The notes under the pieces are model-generated. The model was given only the letters and a program-made list of their open reading frames with translations, was not told the origin of the DNA and ran no database searches. From Planctomycetales bacterium (lineage in GTDB: Bacteria > Planctomycetota > Planctomycetia > Pirellulales > Thermoguttaceae): a stretch of 34,268 nt of DNA. Position 1 is the first letter of the stretch. Each line of letters starts with the position of its first letter. Positions 1 through 11,666 of this stretch are shown here, one piece after another. A program made the position numbers and the translations under genes. The stretch covers positions 1 to 34,268 of the forward strand of contig SKOZ01000055.1 in NCBI GenBank assembly GCA_007119795.1, read 5' to 3'.

Positions 1-557
<557 letters not shown>

Positions 558-930
558 TTACCAAGGCTGCCCGCCGATGGCCGGGGCATTCTCCAGCCGT
601 CGCCAGCACTCCAGAACGGACTTCCACAGTGCCTACACTAGCGGTTTCCCTGGTCATCCGCAAGGGCCCGCATCTGGGGGGGCATAATGGCCACCGATTC
701 CGTAAACGCGCCCCGGCACCCGGTTTTCTCCTACTACCCGTTTCTCGCCAGGACAACGCGTATCTGCCGCGAGCCCTCTACCGCCCCCTTCTGTCGGTTC
801 AGGGCATGAACCTCGCTCTCCTTTGTGACGCGGGGTTCTTGTCGGCCTCGTCCGCACCGCCCGCCCGTCCATCGTCGTGCCATCGAAGCCGTCCCCCTCT
901 TTCCTATCCTCTCCGCCCGGGAAATGCGAA

Positions 931-960
931 TTGACCCGCCAGCGGCTTCCCAGGTACGAT
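931..960 (+). promoter_or_regulatory. Promoter-like -35/-10 pair for the glycosyltransferase cassette
   Basis: TTGACC (931-936) and TACGAT (955-960) are separated by 18 bases. The -35 matches the sigma-70 consensus at 5 of 6 positions and the -10 at 4 of 6. A start site near 967 would give a leader of about 110 bases before the ATG at 1076. The same arrangement recurs before other rightward genes in the window. Confidence 0.45.
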
Positions 961-1075
961 ACGCGCTCCCCATAAGGGGTTTATTCACGTGAGCAGTATG
1001 TCATAGAGGCCGATTCCGGGCGGCGCAACCCTGTCTTGCGGTGCTCGCCACGGAGAGAAGTGAGACGAACTCGGC

Positions 1076-2002
1076 ATGATGCCCAGCCACGGTGAGGGGT
1101 CCAGTCCGGCAGACCACCTGAGAATAGAAGCACATCCTGGTTACCAGGGGCCCGTCGCCGTTCCGCGCGGGCCGGCGGTGGAGGCCGCGGCGGTTGCCGA
1201 GCCCAAGCCCGTGCGGCCCCGCCTCTCGGTGGTCTTGATCACCCGGAACGAGGCGCACCGTATTCGGGACTGCCTGGAGTCGGTCGCTTTCGCCGACCAG
1301 ATCGTGGTGGTCGATTCCGGGAGCGACGACGCCACGGTGGGAATCTGCCGCGAGTTCACCGATCGGGTGCACGTGACCGACTGGCCCGGCTTCGGGCCGC
1401 AGAAGAATCGTGCGCTCGATCTGGCCGAGGGGGATTGGGTCCTCTCCCTCGATGCCGACGAGCGGGTTTCCGACGCCCTCCGCGAGGAGATCCTCGCGGC
1501 CACCGCTTCCCCCGGCGATTGCGTTGCCTATCGCGTGCCCCGGCGGACCAACTACTGTGGGCGATGGCTGCGGCACGGCGGCTGTTGGCCGGATCGGGTC
1601 CTGCGGCTCTTCCGCCGGGGCTGCGCGCGATTCAGCGACGATCTGGTCCACGAACGGGTGCTGGCCGAGGGCCGCGTGGGCACGCTCCGCACCCCCCTGC
1701 TGCACTACTCCATGCCGGGTTTCGAGGAGGTGCTTCACAAGCTGAACACCTATACGACGCTCAGCGCCCGGATGCATTACGCGCGAGGGCGGCGCGGGTC
1801 GCTGGCGAAGGCGGTGCTCCACGGCTTGACGAGCTTCCTTCGCGCCTATGTCTTCAGGGGGGGGTTCCTGGACGGCGGTGCGGGATTCATGTGGGCCGTC
1901 TGCTCCGCCGAAGGGAGCTACTACCGTTACCTGAAGCTCATGCTGCTCGCAGAGCGGGAAACGGCGGGGAGAGGATCGTGGGGCGAGAAGGCGGCGGCCT
2001 AG
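1076..2002 (+). CDS. Family 2 glycosyltransferase, WaaE/LPS-core type
   Basis: A 308-residue GT-A glycosyltransferase. After an unusual hydrophilic N-terminal extension of about 45 residues come LSVVLITRNEAHRIRDCLESV, QIVVVDSGSDDAT, DWPGFGPQKNRALDLAEGDWVLSLDADERVS and a DLVHE segment. The DADE stretch is the metal- and nucleotide-sugar-binding DxD-like motif, and GFGPQKN is typical of the WaaE/KdtX branch that adds a hexose to the lipopolysaccharide inner core. The likely role is transfer of a sugar to a lipid-linked or surface glycan at the inner membrane; the exact sugar cannot be read. The ATG at 1076 is followed at once by a second ATG and has only a distant purine-rich GGAGAGAAG upstream, so the start is not firm. 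It heads a three-gene rightward cassette with the sialidase-like and membrane proteins. Confidence 0.88.
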   Translation: MMPSHGEGSSPADHLRIEAHPGYQGPVAVPRGPAVEAAAVAEPKPVRPRLSVVLITRNEAHRIRDCLESVAFADQIVVVDSGSDDATVGICREFTDRVHVTDWPGFGPQKNRALDLAEGDWVLSLDADERVSDALREEILAATASPGDCVAYRVPRRTNYCGRWLRHGGCWPDRVLRLFRRGCARFSDDLVHERVLAEGRVGTLRTPLLHYSMPGFEEVLHKLNTYTTLSARMHYARGRRGSLAKAVLHGLTSFLRAYVFRGGFLDGGAGFMWAVCSAEGSYYRYLKLMLLAERETAGRGSWGEKAAA

Positions 2003-2119
2003 GCCGGCCCGGCCGGCCGTTTGCCGGTCGGGCGCCGGTTGCCCGGCGTGCCGAGGCGAGGAACACTCCGAGTTCCCGGTAGGAGGAAGCACCGCACGCA
2101 GGCTTGCCGGAGCGACACC

Positions 2120-3298
2120 ATGGATGGAGCCGTGCAATCGATTCATCTTCGGCGGCGACTGCCGCTCACAGCCCGTGGGGGCCTCGTCGTCTTGACGCTC
2201 CTCGTCTACGCGGCTGCCTATGCCATCCGCCCCGATCCCTGGCCCCTGCCGGTGCTCCCGGCGGTTGCGTCCGACTGCGAGACCCCCTTCTTTGCCGAGG
2301 TGTTCCTCCACCAGGAGCAGGAGGGCCGCATGAGCCACGCCTGCACCCTCGCCCCTCTCGCCGACGGCAGCGTGGCCGCCGTCTGGTACGCGGGCAGCCG
2401 CGAGGGCGCGGGCGACGTGCGTCTCTATCTCGCCCGCCTCGATCCCGCGAGCGGCCAATGGGGCCGGCCTGAAGCCCTGCTCGATACGGCGCGCGCCTCG
2501 CGGGATCTGTCGCGGTGGGTGCGAAAGCTCGGCAACGCAACCCTCCATCGCGACCACCAGGGACGGCTCCACCTCTTCTACGCCTCGGTGACGCTCGGGG
2601 GGTGGTCGGGCACGGCACTGAACCACAAGGTATCGGACGATGGCGGAAACACCTGGCGACCGAGCCGCCGCCTCTATTTGAGCCCCTTCATCAACCTCAC
2701 CAACAACGTCCGCAACAAGGCCATCGACCTCGACGACGGCAGCTTCCTCCTTCCCGTATACCACGAGTTCCTCCACAAGTTCTCCGAGGCGCTCCGCTTC
2801 GATCCCGAGAGCGGCCGCTACGAGAAGGTCCGGATCAGCCGCAGCGGCCGCGCCATCCAACCCACCCTCGTCCAGGGCCCCGAGGGGAGGCTCACGGCGG
2901 TGATGCGCGCGCTCGGCTGCCAAACACCGCGTCGCGCCCTGCTGTCCACCAGCAGCGACGGCGGCCGCACCTGGGAAGCCACCGTCCCCACCGCACTGTA
3001 CAATCCGGACGCCAGCCTGGATGCCATCGAACTCTCCGACGGGCGCCTGCTCGCCGTGGCCAACGACACCGAAGACGGCCGCCACCGCCTCGCGCTGCTC
3101 ATCTCCGACGACGGCGGCATGCAATTCACGCTGCTCCACGTCCTCGAATACGGTCCTCCCCACAGCGAGTATTCCTACCCCTCGCTGATCCGCGCCCACG
3201 ATCAGAGAATCCATCTCGCCTACACCTACAACCGGAGGCAGATCAAGCACCTGAGCTTCAACGAAGCCTGGCTCCGCACCCGGGAGACGCCACCATGA
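2120..3298 (+). CDS. Sialidase-like BNR/Asp-box protein, membrane anchored or exported
   Basis: A 392-residue protein with a hydrophobic segment near residues 18-33 (a signal anchor or signal peptide) and a six-bladed-propeller-like body of the predicted neuraminidase family (BNR_2 type). Asp-boxes are visible as SDDGGNTW (about residue 172), SSDGGRTW (about 278) and SDDGGMQF (about 329). Near the start of the fold is GRMSHACTLAPLADGSVAAVWYAGSREG. Family members are glycoside hydrolases acting on sialic or related nonulosonic acids, but the substrate here is unknown. I chose ATG 2120 because GGAG sits seven bases upstream and the translation then leads into the hydrophobic segment; the frame is open upstream to 2021 without such a site. 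Its stop overlaps the next gene's start (ATGA), so the two are probably translationally coupled. Confidence 0.85.
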   Translation: MDGAVQSIHLRRRLPLTARGGLVVLTLLVYAAAYAIRPDPWPLPVLPAVASDCETPFFAEVFLHQEQEGRMSHACTLAPLADGSVAAVWYAGSREGAGDVRLYLARLDPASGQWGRPEALLDTARASRDLSRWVRKLGNATLHRDHQGRLHLFYASVTLGGWSGTALNHKVSDDGGNTWRPSRRLYLSPFINLTNNVRNKAIDLDDGSFLLPVYHEFLHKFSEALRFDPESGRYEKVRISRSGRAIQPTLVQGPEGRLTAVMRALGCQTPRRALLSTSSDGGRTWEATVPTALYNPDASLDAIELSDGRLLAVANDTEDGRHRLALLISDDGGMQFTLLHVLEYGPPHSEYSYPSLIRAHDQRIHLAYTYNRRQIKHLSFNEAWLRTRETPP

Positions 3299-3915
3299 CG
3301 CACCTGGACGGCGCGGCACCGTTTTTCGCCGTGGCCCTGCTCCTTTCTCCCCTGACGGCGCGATGGCTGCGAGGGGCGGCGGGACTGGCGCTGACCGCGG
3401 CCGTTGCCGCGGTGCTCTCCTTCCTCCCCTTGTGCGGTGGCATCGGCCTGGCGGGCCTCATCCTGAGCGTGGTCCCTCTCTTTTCCGTGCCCACGGCGCT
3501 GCTCTTGGCGGCGGGACTGGCGCGCTATTGGCTCTCCTCGGAATGGCTCACCCGCAGCGACCTCGTGCCCCTCTTCATTGTCAACGCCGTTTTCGGTACG
3601 GTCCTGTACGTTTCGGCGTTGGGCCAGACTTCCTGGCAGATCTACGACCTGGGTTACCGGTTCTCCGTCTTGTTTGTTCTCTGGGCCGCTGCCACCGTGC
3701 TCCTCGCCGTCCTCGGAAGCCGCAGCGCCGTACTCCTCCTCGCGGCGGCGGCCGCCTGGCTCGCGGGGCTGCTCCCTTCGCCGAACCTCAGCGATTACGT
3801 TATCGACCTGCCCCTGTACCTTTACTCACTCGGGATGCTGGCCTCCCTGCACCGCGAGGCTAGCGGCTCGCTCCTTCGTGAGACCCCCGTCCGCCCCGGC
3901 TTGCGGCTCGAGTGA
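3295..3915 (+). CDS. Small polytopic membrane protein, unknown function
   Basis: A 206-residue, strongly hydrophobic protein with about six predicted membrane segments: FFAVALLLSPLTARWL, GLALTAAVAAVLSFL, GLAGLILSVVPLF, LFIVNAVFGTVLYV, FSVLFVLWAAATVLLAVLG and AVLLLAAAAAWLAGLL. It ends in a short basic tail. No catalytic motif is visible. Its ATG overlaps the stop of the sialidase-like gene by four bases (3295-3298), which ties the two products together. A partner of the glycosyltransferase and BNR protein in an envelope-glycan process is inferred from this coupling only. Confidence 0.8.
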   Translation: MTHLDGAAPFFAVALLLSPLTARWLRGAAGLALTAAVAAVLSFLPLCGGIGLAGLILSVVPLFSVPTALLLAAGLARYWLSSEWLTRSDLVPLFIVNAVFGTVLYVSALGQTSWQIYDLGYRFSVLFVLWAAATVLLAVLGSRSAVLLLAAAAAWLAGLLPSPNLSDYVIDLPLYLYSLGMLASLHREASGSLLRETPVRPGLRLE

Positions 3916-3981
3916 CCGAGAGATCCGCCGGTGTTGTCATTCGCGGCGGGCGGCCGGCGCAGCCGGAGGAGGAGAACCGCA

Positions 3982-7212
<3,231 letters not shown>

Positions 7213-7237
7213 GGTCGGTAGTCGCATGAGAAAGGGC

Positions 7238-8170
7238 TTACACGTATTCCACCGTCGCCGGCGGCTTGGGAGTCAGGTCGTACAGGCAGCGGCTGACGCC
7301 CGGTATCGCCGTGATCCGTTCGCAAAGGCGGTGCAGCGTCGGCCAGGGGATCTCGCTCGCGGCGGCCGTCCGCGCGTCGGTGCTCTCCACGGAGCGGACG
7401 GCGACGATCTCGCCGAACTCCCGCCTGCCGTCGCGGATTCCCGTGGCGCGGTCGGCGAAGAGGACGGCGAGATATTGGAAGGCACCGCTGTTGTCCAACT
7501 CCTCCTCCACGACGGCCGTGGCGGCCCGCACGGTGGCCAGACGCGCTTCGGTCACCTCGCCGACGATCCGCGCCGCCAGCGCCGGTCCCGGAAAGGGGAT
7601 GCGGCGGACCAGCGCTGCGGGGAGGCCCAGCACGGCCGCTGCCTGGCGCACGCCGTCCTTGCGGAGGGTCCGCAGGGGTTCGAGGACCTGGTAGCCGTAG
7701 GCCGCCTGCGGATCGATCCCCAGTTGAGCAAGGATGTTGTGCTGCCGCTTGATGCCCGCCACGGTCTCCTCGATGTCGGTGAGGATCGTTCCGTGCAGGA
7801 GGATGCGGGCTCCCGATTCCTGCACCAGACGCCCGAAGACGCCGCTGTAGAACGTCTGGGCGATCGCCTCACGTTTCTCTTCCGGGTCGGTCTTTCCCCG
7901 CAATGCCTCGAGGAATTCGCGCCGCGCGTCGATGAGTTCCACAGGGACCCCCAACTGGGCGAATGTCGCCACGACCCATTGCGGCTCCCCCTCGCGCATG
8001 AGGCCGTTGTCGACGAACACCGTCCGCAGCCGGCTCCCCAAGGCGCGGTGACCGAGAGCGGTAACCACGGCACTGTCGACGCCGCCGCTGAGGGCATTGA
8101 TTGCCGTGCCCTCGCCGACTGTCTCCCGCAGTTGGGCAATCTGATCCTCGACGAAGCGCTTCAGGTCCAT
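7238..8170 (-). CDS. guaAb: GMP synthase, stand-alone ATP-pyrophosphatase subunit (archaeal GuaAb type)
   Basis: A 310-residue protein that lacks the N-terminal class I glutaminase domain of ordinary bacterial GuaA. It shows the P-loop-like SGGVDS (residues 28-33), FVDNGLMREGE, GTILTDIEET, VLEPLRTLRKDGVRQ, the dimerisation-domain segment RIPFPGPALAARIVGEVTEARL, VAVRSVESTDARTA and the C-terminal YDLTPKPPATVEY. The role is adenylation of XMP and amination to GMP, using ammonia from a separate glutaminase (GuaAa) not found here. The usual IKSHHN motif reads IKRQHN. ATG 8170 is chosen because it gives the family N-terminus MDLKRFVEDQ and has GAGG eight bases upstream; the open frame extends further upstream without family similarity. 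Co-transcription with carB is likely. Confidence 0.88.
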   Translation of the reverse strand: MDLKRFVEDQIAQLRETVGEGTAINALSGGVDSAVVTALGHRALGSRLRTVFVDNGLMREGEPQWVVATFAQLGVPVELIDARREFLEALRGKTDPEEKREAIAQTFYSGVFGRLVQESGARILLHGTILTDIEETVAGIKRQHNILAQLGIDPQAAYGYQVLEPLRTLRKDGVRQAAAVLGLPAALVRRIPFPGPALAARIVGEVTEARLATVRAATAVVEEELDNSGAFQYLAVLFADRATGIRDGRREFGEIVAVRSVESTDARTAAASEIPWPTLHRLCERITAIPGVSRCLYDLTPKPPATVEYV

Positions 8171-8222
8171 TCCGCGTACCTCGCGTGCCGATGCCGGGCG
8201 GCCCCGGCGGGTAAAGCCTCCG

Positions 8223-8252
8223 AGTATACTACGGCCGGACCGCCGCTGCCCA
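8223..8252 (-). promoter_or_regulatory. Promoter-like pair for guaAb-carB
   Basis: On the minus strand TGGGCA (8252-8247) and TATACT (8228-8223) are separated by 18 bases. Both match the sigma-70 consensus at 4-5 of 6 positions. A start near 8216 would leave a leader of about 46 bases before the guaAb ATG at 8170. Confidence 0.4.
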
Positions 8253-8282
8253 GAGCCCGCTCCGGAGAGACGCCGCTGCCAC

Positions 8283-8311
8283 TTGCAGTGCCGCAGACGC
8301 CGTAGTACCAT
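8283..8311 (+). promoter_or_regulatory. Weak promoter-like pair for the Tat-exported propeller gene
   Basis: TTGCAG (8283-8288) and TACCAT (8306-8311) lie 17 bases apart, about 150 bases upstream of the ATG at 8463. The -35 matches only 3 of 6 positions, so this rests mainly on the TACNAT-type -10 seen elsewhere in the window. Confidence 0.25.
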
Positions 8312-8462
8312 GCGCCGGTGGCACTTGCGCGAGGGCGCATCGCTCGTTCCCTGCCGCCGCGATCCGGAAAAAGACGGCATCGCCGGCGCCCCTCGAGCGC
8401 CCGAGCGCTGGCCCTCCCCGCCGTCGATTTGCCTCCGCCGCCAGCCTGCCCAGGGAATCCCG

Positions 8463-9731
8463 ATGATCCGTACAACGCCGCGCCTATCCCGCCGCGACCT
8501 GCTCAAATCGACCTTGCCCGCAGCCCTGATGCTCGGCGGCGCGGGCTCAGGGGCCCCGGCTGCCGAAGAGCAGTTTGCCCCAGTCCGCACCATCACCGGG
8601 GGGCCGAAATACCACTGGTTCGCCTACTACGACAAACTCCAGTTCGACCCCTCGATCCGCTATTGCCTGGGGATGCAGGTCGACTTCGAGCACCGCTCCC
8701 CCACGGCCGACGATGTCATCGAGGTGGGCATGGTCGACCTCCGCGACGGCGACCGCTGGATCCCCTTCGGGCAGTCGCGGGCCTGGGGCTGGCAGCAGGG
8801 GTGCATGCTCCAGTGGCGGCCGGGTTCCGAGTCGGAGGTTCTCTTCAACGACCGCCGCGGCGACCGCTTCGTATGCCACATCCTCAACGTGGCCACGGGC
8901 GAGCGGCGGACCGTCCCCCACGCCGTCTATTCGGTGAGCCCCTGTGGACGCTACGCCGTCACCACCGACTTCCGCCGCATCGACGACATGCGGCCCGGTT
9001 ACGGCTATGCCGGCCTGCCCGACCCCTTTGCCGGCGAGCTGGCCCCGGCCGACTCGGGCATCCAGCGCGTGGATCTGGAAACCGGCGAGGCCGAGGTGAT
9101 CCTCTCCCTGGCGGACATCGTTGAGGTCCCCTTCGCCGGGGGCGACATCAGCCAGGCCAAGCACTGGTTCAACCACCTGCTCGTCTCGCCTGACGGGGAG
9201 CGGACCATATTCCTCAACCGCTGGCGGGTCGGGGAATCGCGGTGGCAGACGCGAATGTTCACCGTGGCACTCGACGGCTCCGGCCTCCGCGAGATCAACC
9301 CCGGAGCAGGGATGGTCTCCCACTTCATCTGGCGGGACCCCGACCACATCCTCGCCTGGGCCGCCCACCCCTCCCACGGGAACGCCTTCTATCTCTTCGA
9401 GGATCGCGAGGGAGGAAGCGTCGAGCCGATCGGCCTCGACGTGATGACCCGCGACGGCCACTGCAGCTACCTGCCGGGAAACGCCTGGATCCTCAACGAC
9501 ACGTATCCCCAGGGTCCCGAACGGCTCCAGGAAGTCTATCTCTTCCACGTGGCCACCGGGCGCAAAGTCACCCTGGGCCGGTTCCATCTCCCCCCCGCCT
9601 ATACCGGGGAGTGGCGATGCGATACGCACCCCCGCTTCAGCCCCGACGGCCGCTGGGTGTGTATCGACTCCCCTCACACCGGCGAGGGCCGTCAGATGCA
9701 CCTGATCGATATCAGCGGCATCGTCGGCTGA
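8463..9731 (+). CDS. Tat-exported beta-propeller (TolB/oligogalacturonate-lyase-like) protein
   Basis: A 422-residue protein. The N-terminus MIRTTPRLSRRDLLKSTLPAALMLGGAG is a twin-arginine signal (RR at 10-11), so the protein is folded before export. The rest alternates beta-rich segments in the manner of a six- or seven-bladed propeller: PKYHWFAYYDKLQFDPSIRYCLG, SVSPCGRYAVTTDFRRI, HLLVSPDGERTIFLNRW, DGHCSYLPGNAWILNDTYP and DTHPRFSPDGRWVCIDSPH. The last, with histidines and an aspartate, resembles the metal-site region of oligogalacturonate-lyase-like propellers, but catalysis is unproven. The ATG at 8463 has AGGGA six bases upstream and gives the Tat signal directly; the frame is open upstream but has no protein-like sequence there. 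It is a single-gene unit ending in a strong hairpin. Confidence 0.82.
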   Translation: MIRTTPRLSRRDLLKSTLPAALMLGGAGSGAPAAEEQFAPVRTITGGPKYHWFAYYDKLQFDPSIRYCLGMQVDFEHRSPTADDVIEVGMVDLRDGDRWIPFGQSRAWGWQQGCMLQWRPGSESEVLFNDRRGDRFVCHILNVATGERRTVPHAVYSVSPCGRYAVTTDFRRIDDMRPGYGYAGLPDPFAGELAPADSGIQRVDLETGEAEVILSLADIVEVPFAGGDISQAKHWFNHLLVSPDGERTIFLNRWRVGESRWQTRMFTVALDGSGLREINPGAGMVSHFIWRDPDHILAWAAHPSHGNAFYLFEDREGGSVEPIGLDVMTRDGHCSYLPGNAWILNDTYPQGPERLQEVYLFHVATGRKVTLGRFHLPPAYTGEWRCDTHPRFSPDGRWVCIDSPHTGEGRQMHLIDISGIVG

Positions 9732-9741
9732 GAGAAAACAA

Positions 9742-9780
9742 GGCGGGGGAAGCCGGCGCGCTTGGCCGGCTTCCCCCGTC
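9742..9780. terminator. Strong hairpin between convergent genes
   Basis: The arms GGGGGAAGCCGGC (9745-9757) and GCCGGCTTCCCCC (9765-9777) are perfect complements around a seven-base loop. The stem extends outward by three more pairs (one G-T) to 9742 and 9780. There is no T-run after it. It starts 10 bases after the stop of the propeller gene and lies downstream of the oppositely oriented BBP7 gene, so it could stop transcription from both sides. Confidence 0.65.
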
Positions 9781-9867
9781 GTCCTTGTCCAGCGCGCCGC
9801 AGCGTTTCCCCAGTTCCGCGCGCCCTCCTATGCTTTCCTCTGTATGGGCACTGCCCACCGCCGCAGC

Positions 9868-11253
9868 CTAGAAGCGGACGTCCACGCCGAGGTTGAGCCC
9901 CTGTGCCCAGTAGTTCGAGTTGACGAACTCGAACCTGGGGCGGGTGGGCCCGACCGGGTTTTCTTGGGGTGGTAACAGGTTGGGATTGATATTGGTATCG
10001 ACCTGCCTGCCCGCCTGGAGGACTTGCGCCCAGTAAAGGAAGTTGTATCCCACGTGGAGCCGCGTGTTGGAGGTCAGGTCGTAACCGAGATCGACCCCGA
10101 ATTGGGGGATGACTACGAAATAGTTGCGGCGGTGGCTGCCCGCATTGGCTCCCTCGATAGCCAGTAAGCCCGAGTCGTACTCGTGCTCGAGCACGTCATG
10201 GTGGTAGATTTGGGTGGTACCGTGAATGTTGGCTACCTGGCGGTTGTTGCCCAGGGCCATCTTGGCGAGGAACTCCCAGGTCCAGCGTCCCCGGGAGACC
10301 TCGGCCACCAGCCCCAACTCGGCCCCGTGGAAGTCGTTCTTCGTGCTGAAGTGGTCGCTGACTTCGAAGCGATGACCTGCCGCAAGATCATCGACGACGT
10401 TGATCACCTCGGAGATCCCCAAGTCCGTGTCCAGCCGGTAGTAGCGGTAGCCGGCGATCATGTCGAGTCGGGCGCGGCGGGGGCCATAGATGTCCATCCA
10501 GGGCTCGGTGCGGCTGAGGAGGTTGGTGCGGTAGCGGAGGCCGGCCGACTGGAAGTAGTCGCGATCGCGGATATCGATCGACCCCGCAAGCGCGGCGTCG
10601 AAGGGCTCGGGCTGGCCCGGGAGGAAAAACTCAACCTCGGGGTGCGCGATCAACTGGGAGGCCTGCTCCCCCGCGAGCACGTCGAAGAAGGGCCGTGCGA
10701 GGACTTCGCTGGATGGAGACTGCCGGAAGAAGCTCGCCGAGGTCTCGTTGAGCGAGAAGTAGTCGCCCTCGAAGCCGCGCTGGCGGCAGGGGTCGCTCCA
10801 GTAACCCAGCGCGACCCGGAAGTCGTGCCGCGCGTCGCTGTGGACAGTGCCGTCGCCGAAGAGGACTTCTGTCGAATCCCGGCCGAGTATTCCGAAATCC
10901 CCAGGAGCGCTCGTGGTTGCCAATGCAGGGAGGCGGGCACTGCGGGTCCACCAGAGGAGGTAGTCTACACGTCCCCAAACTCGTCCCGGCGCTGGTGCGA
11001 GACCGAAGCCGTCGGGGTTGCCGTAGACAATATGGTCATTGTCGGCCTGCGCGCTCCCGTAATCCCCTTGGGGTATAGGCGCTAAGCCCTCATCATCGAA
11101 GAAACTCTGCTGAACGATTCCGTTGGGGTCACCTTGGTTTCCACCATACGGAGGGGCAGCGGGTTGATGGCCAAAGCTCGCGCCGGTCGCCACCGCGAGC
11201 GACCCGACCACGGCCAGCCCGAACGCTGCCCAAATTGGCCGAAGGGTTGACAT
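9868..11253 (-). CDS. BBP7 family outer-membrane beta-barrel protein
   Basis: A 461-residue protein. It has a signal peptide (MSTLRPIWAAFGLAVVGSLAVATGASFG), a low-complexity linker of about 60 residues, then the family's opening segment GRVWGRVDYLLWWTRSARLPALATTS. Alternating amphipathic strands follow, such as LDMIAGYRYYRLD, HGAELGLVAEVSRGRWTWEFLAKMALGNN, VIPQFGVDLGYDLTSNTRLHVGYNFLYWA. It ends in ...GVDVRF, a terminal aromatic residue typical of barrels inserted by the outer-membrane assembly machinery. BBP7 (DUF1551) is expanded in planctomycetes and is predicted to form outer-membrane pores; the solute is unknown. ATG 11253 gives the signal peptide at once, although no strong Shine-Dalgarno is visible. 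Transcribed alone. Confidence 0.88.
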   Translation of the reverse strand: MSTLRPIWAAFGLAVVGSLAVATGASFGHQPAAPPYGGNQGDPNGIVQQSFFDDEGLAPIPQGDYGSAQADNDHIVYGNPDGFGLAPAPGRVWGRVDYLLWWTRSARLPALATTSAPGDFGILGRDSTEVLFGDGTVHSDARHDFRVALGYWSDPCRQRGFEGDYFSLNETSASFFRQSPSSEVLARPFFDVLAGEQASQLIAHPEVEFFLPGQPEPFDAALAGSIDIRDRDYFQSAGLRYRTNLLSRTEPWMDIYGPRRARLDMIAGYRYYRLDTDLGISEVINVVDDLAAGHRFEVSDHFSTKNDFHGAELGLVAEVSRGRWTWEFLAKMALGNNRQVANIHGTTQIYHHDVLEHEYDSGLLAIEGANAGSHRRNYFVVIPQFGVDLGYDLTSNTRLHVGYNFLYWAQVLQAGRQVDTNINPNLLPPQENPVGPTRPRFEFVNSNYWAQGLNLGVDVRF

Positions 11254-11356
11254 GGCTACTACTCACTCAATTGGGTGGGGTCGCGAAGGGGCGCCGCCGT
11301 GCAAGCGTAACGCCTCGAACGAAGATTCGGTCTACTCCACATGCCATAGATCGACC

Positions 11357-11392
11357 GAATGTAACGGCTGCAACAGTTGTAACGGGACATTC
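11357..11392. repeat. Direct repeat inside an inverted repeat upstream of the BBP7 gene
   Basis: TGTAACGG occurs at 11360-11367 and 11378-11385, an 18-base period. The pair is framed by the inverted arms GAATGT (11357-11362) and ACATTC (11387-11392). The cluster lies about 105-140 bases upstream of the BBP7 start, a reasonable place for a regulator-binding site, which is an inference. Confidence 0.4.
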
Positions 11393-11605
11393 CGTAAACC
11401 CCCGCCATGCACCCCAATCGCTTCATTTGCCCTAAACCGCCAGGTGTCGCCCTCCACGCCCGGTTTGATCCTGGTAGACGGCGAACTGCTGTGTCCAATT
11501 CTTTTCATTGCCGCCCGATTCCGGCGGAGGAAAACACGTGGCTTGAGCCGGCGAGGCAACGCGGCGAGAATGCATTAGGGTCAGGTCATTTTTCCCTTTC
11601 CTGCT

Positions 11606-11640
11606 GTCTCTCCGGTCTGGTGAGAGACGGCCCCCTCACC
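11606..11640 (+). promoter_or_regulatory. Two mutually exclusive hairpins in the leader of the 11667 gene
   Basis: GTCTCTC (11606-11612) pairs with GAGAGAC (11622-11628) around a nine-base loop. GGTGAG (11619-11624) pairs with CTCACC (11635-11640). Bases 11622-11624 belong to both stems, so only one can form at a time. The element ends 26 bases before the start codon. Control of translation or read-through is possible but unproven. Confidence 0.35.
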
Positions 11641-11666
11641 GATTCGTCTCGACAGAGGTGGTTCCC

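Larger units (their letters stand above)
11254..11666. other. Divergent intergenic region with repeats and leader hairpins
   Basis: About 410 bases separate the BBP7 gene (leftward) from the HEAT/secretin-like gene (rightward). The BBP7 side carries the TGTAACGG direct repeat (11357-11392), the other side two overlapping hairpins (11606-11640). Open frames here are short and lack start signals, so I call no gene. Confidence 0.5.

Noticed and set aside
629..934. A 101-codon frame in the first intergenic region
   Set aside because: No ribosome site, no recognisable motif, and composition unlike nearby genes.
1001..3319. An open frame of 772 codons antisense to the glycosyltransferase and sialidase-like genes
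   Set aside because: Low-complexity His/Glu/Gly/Val-rich translation, covering two genes with clear family motifs on the other strand; an artefact of base composition.
3926..3947. CCGCCG/CGGCGG arms between the membrane-protein gene and carB
   Set aside because: Only six pairs with a 13-base loop in very GC-rich DNA and no T-run; too weak to call a terminator.
11570..11600. TTAGGGTCAGGTC-like string
   Set aside because: It reminded me of flanks seen near IS200-type transposases, but there is one copy, no transposase and no inverted partner, so I cannot support a mobile element.
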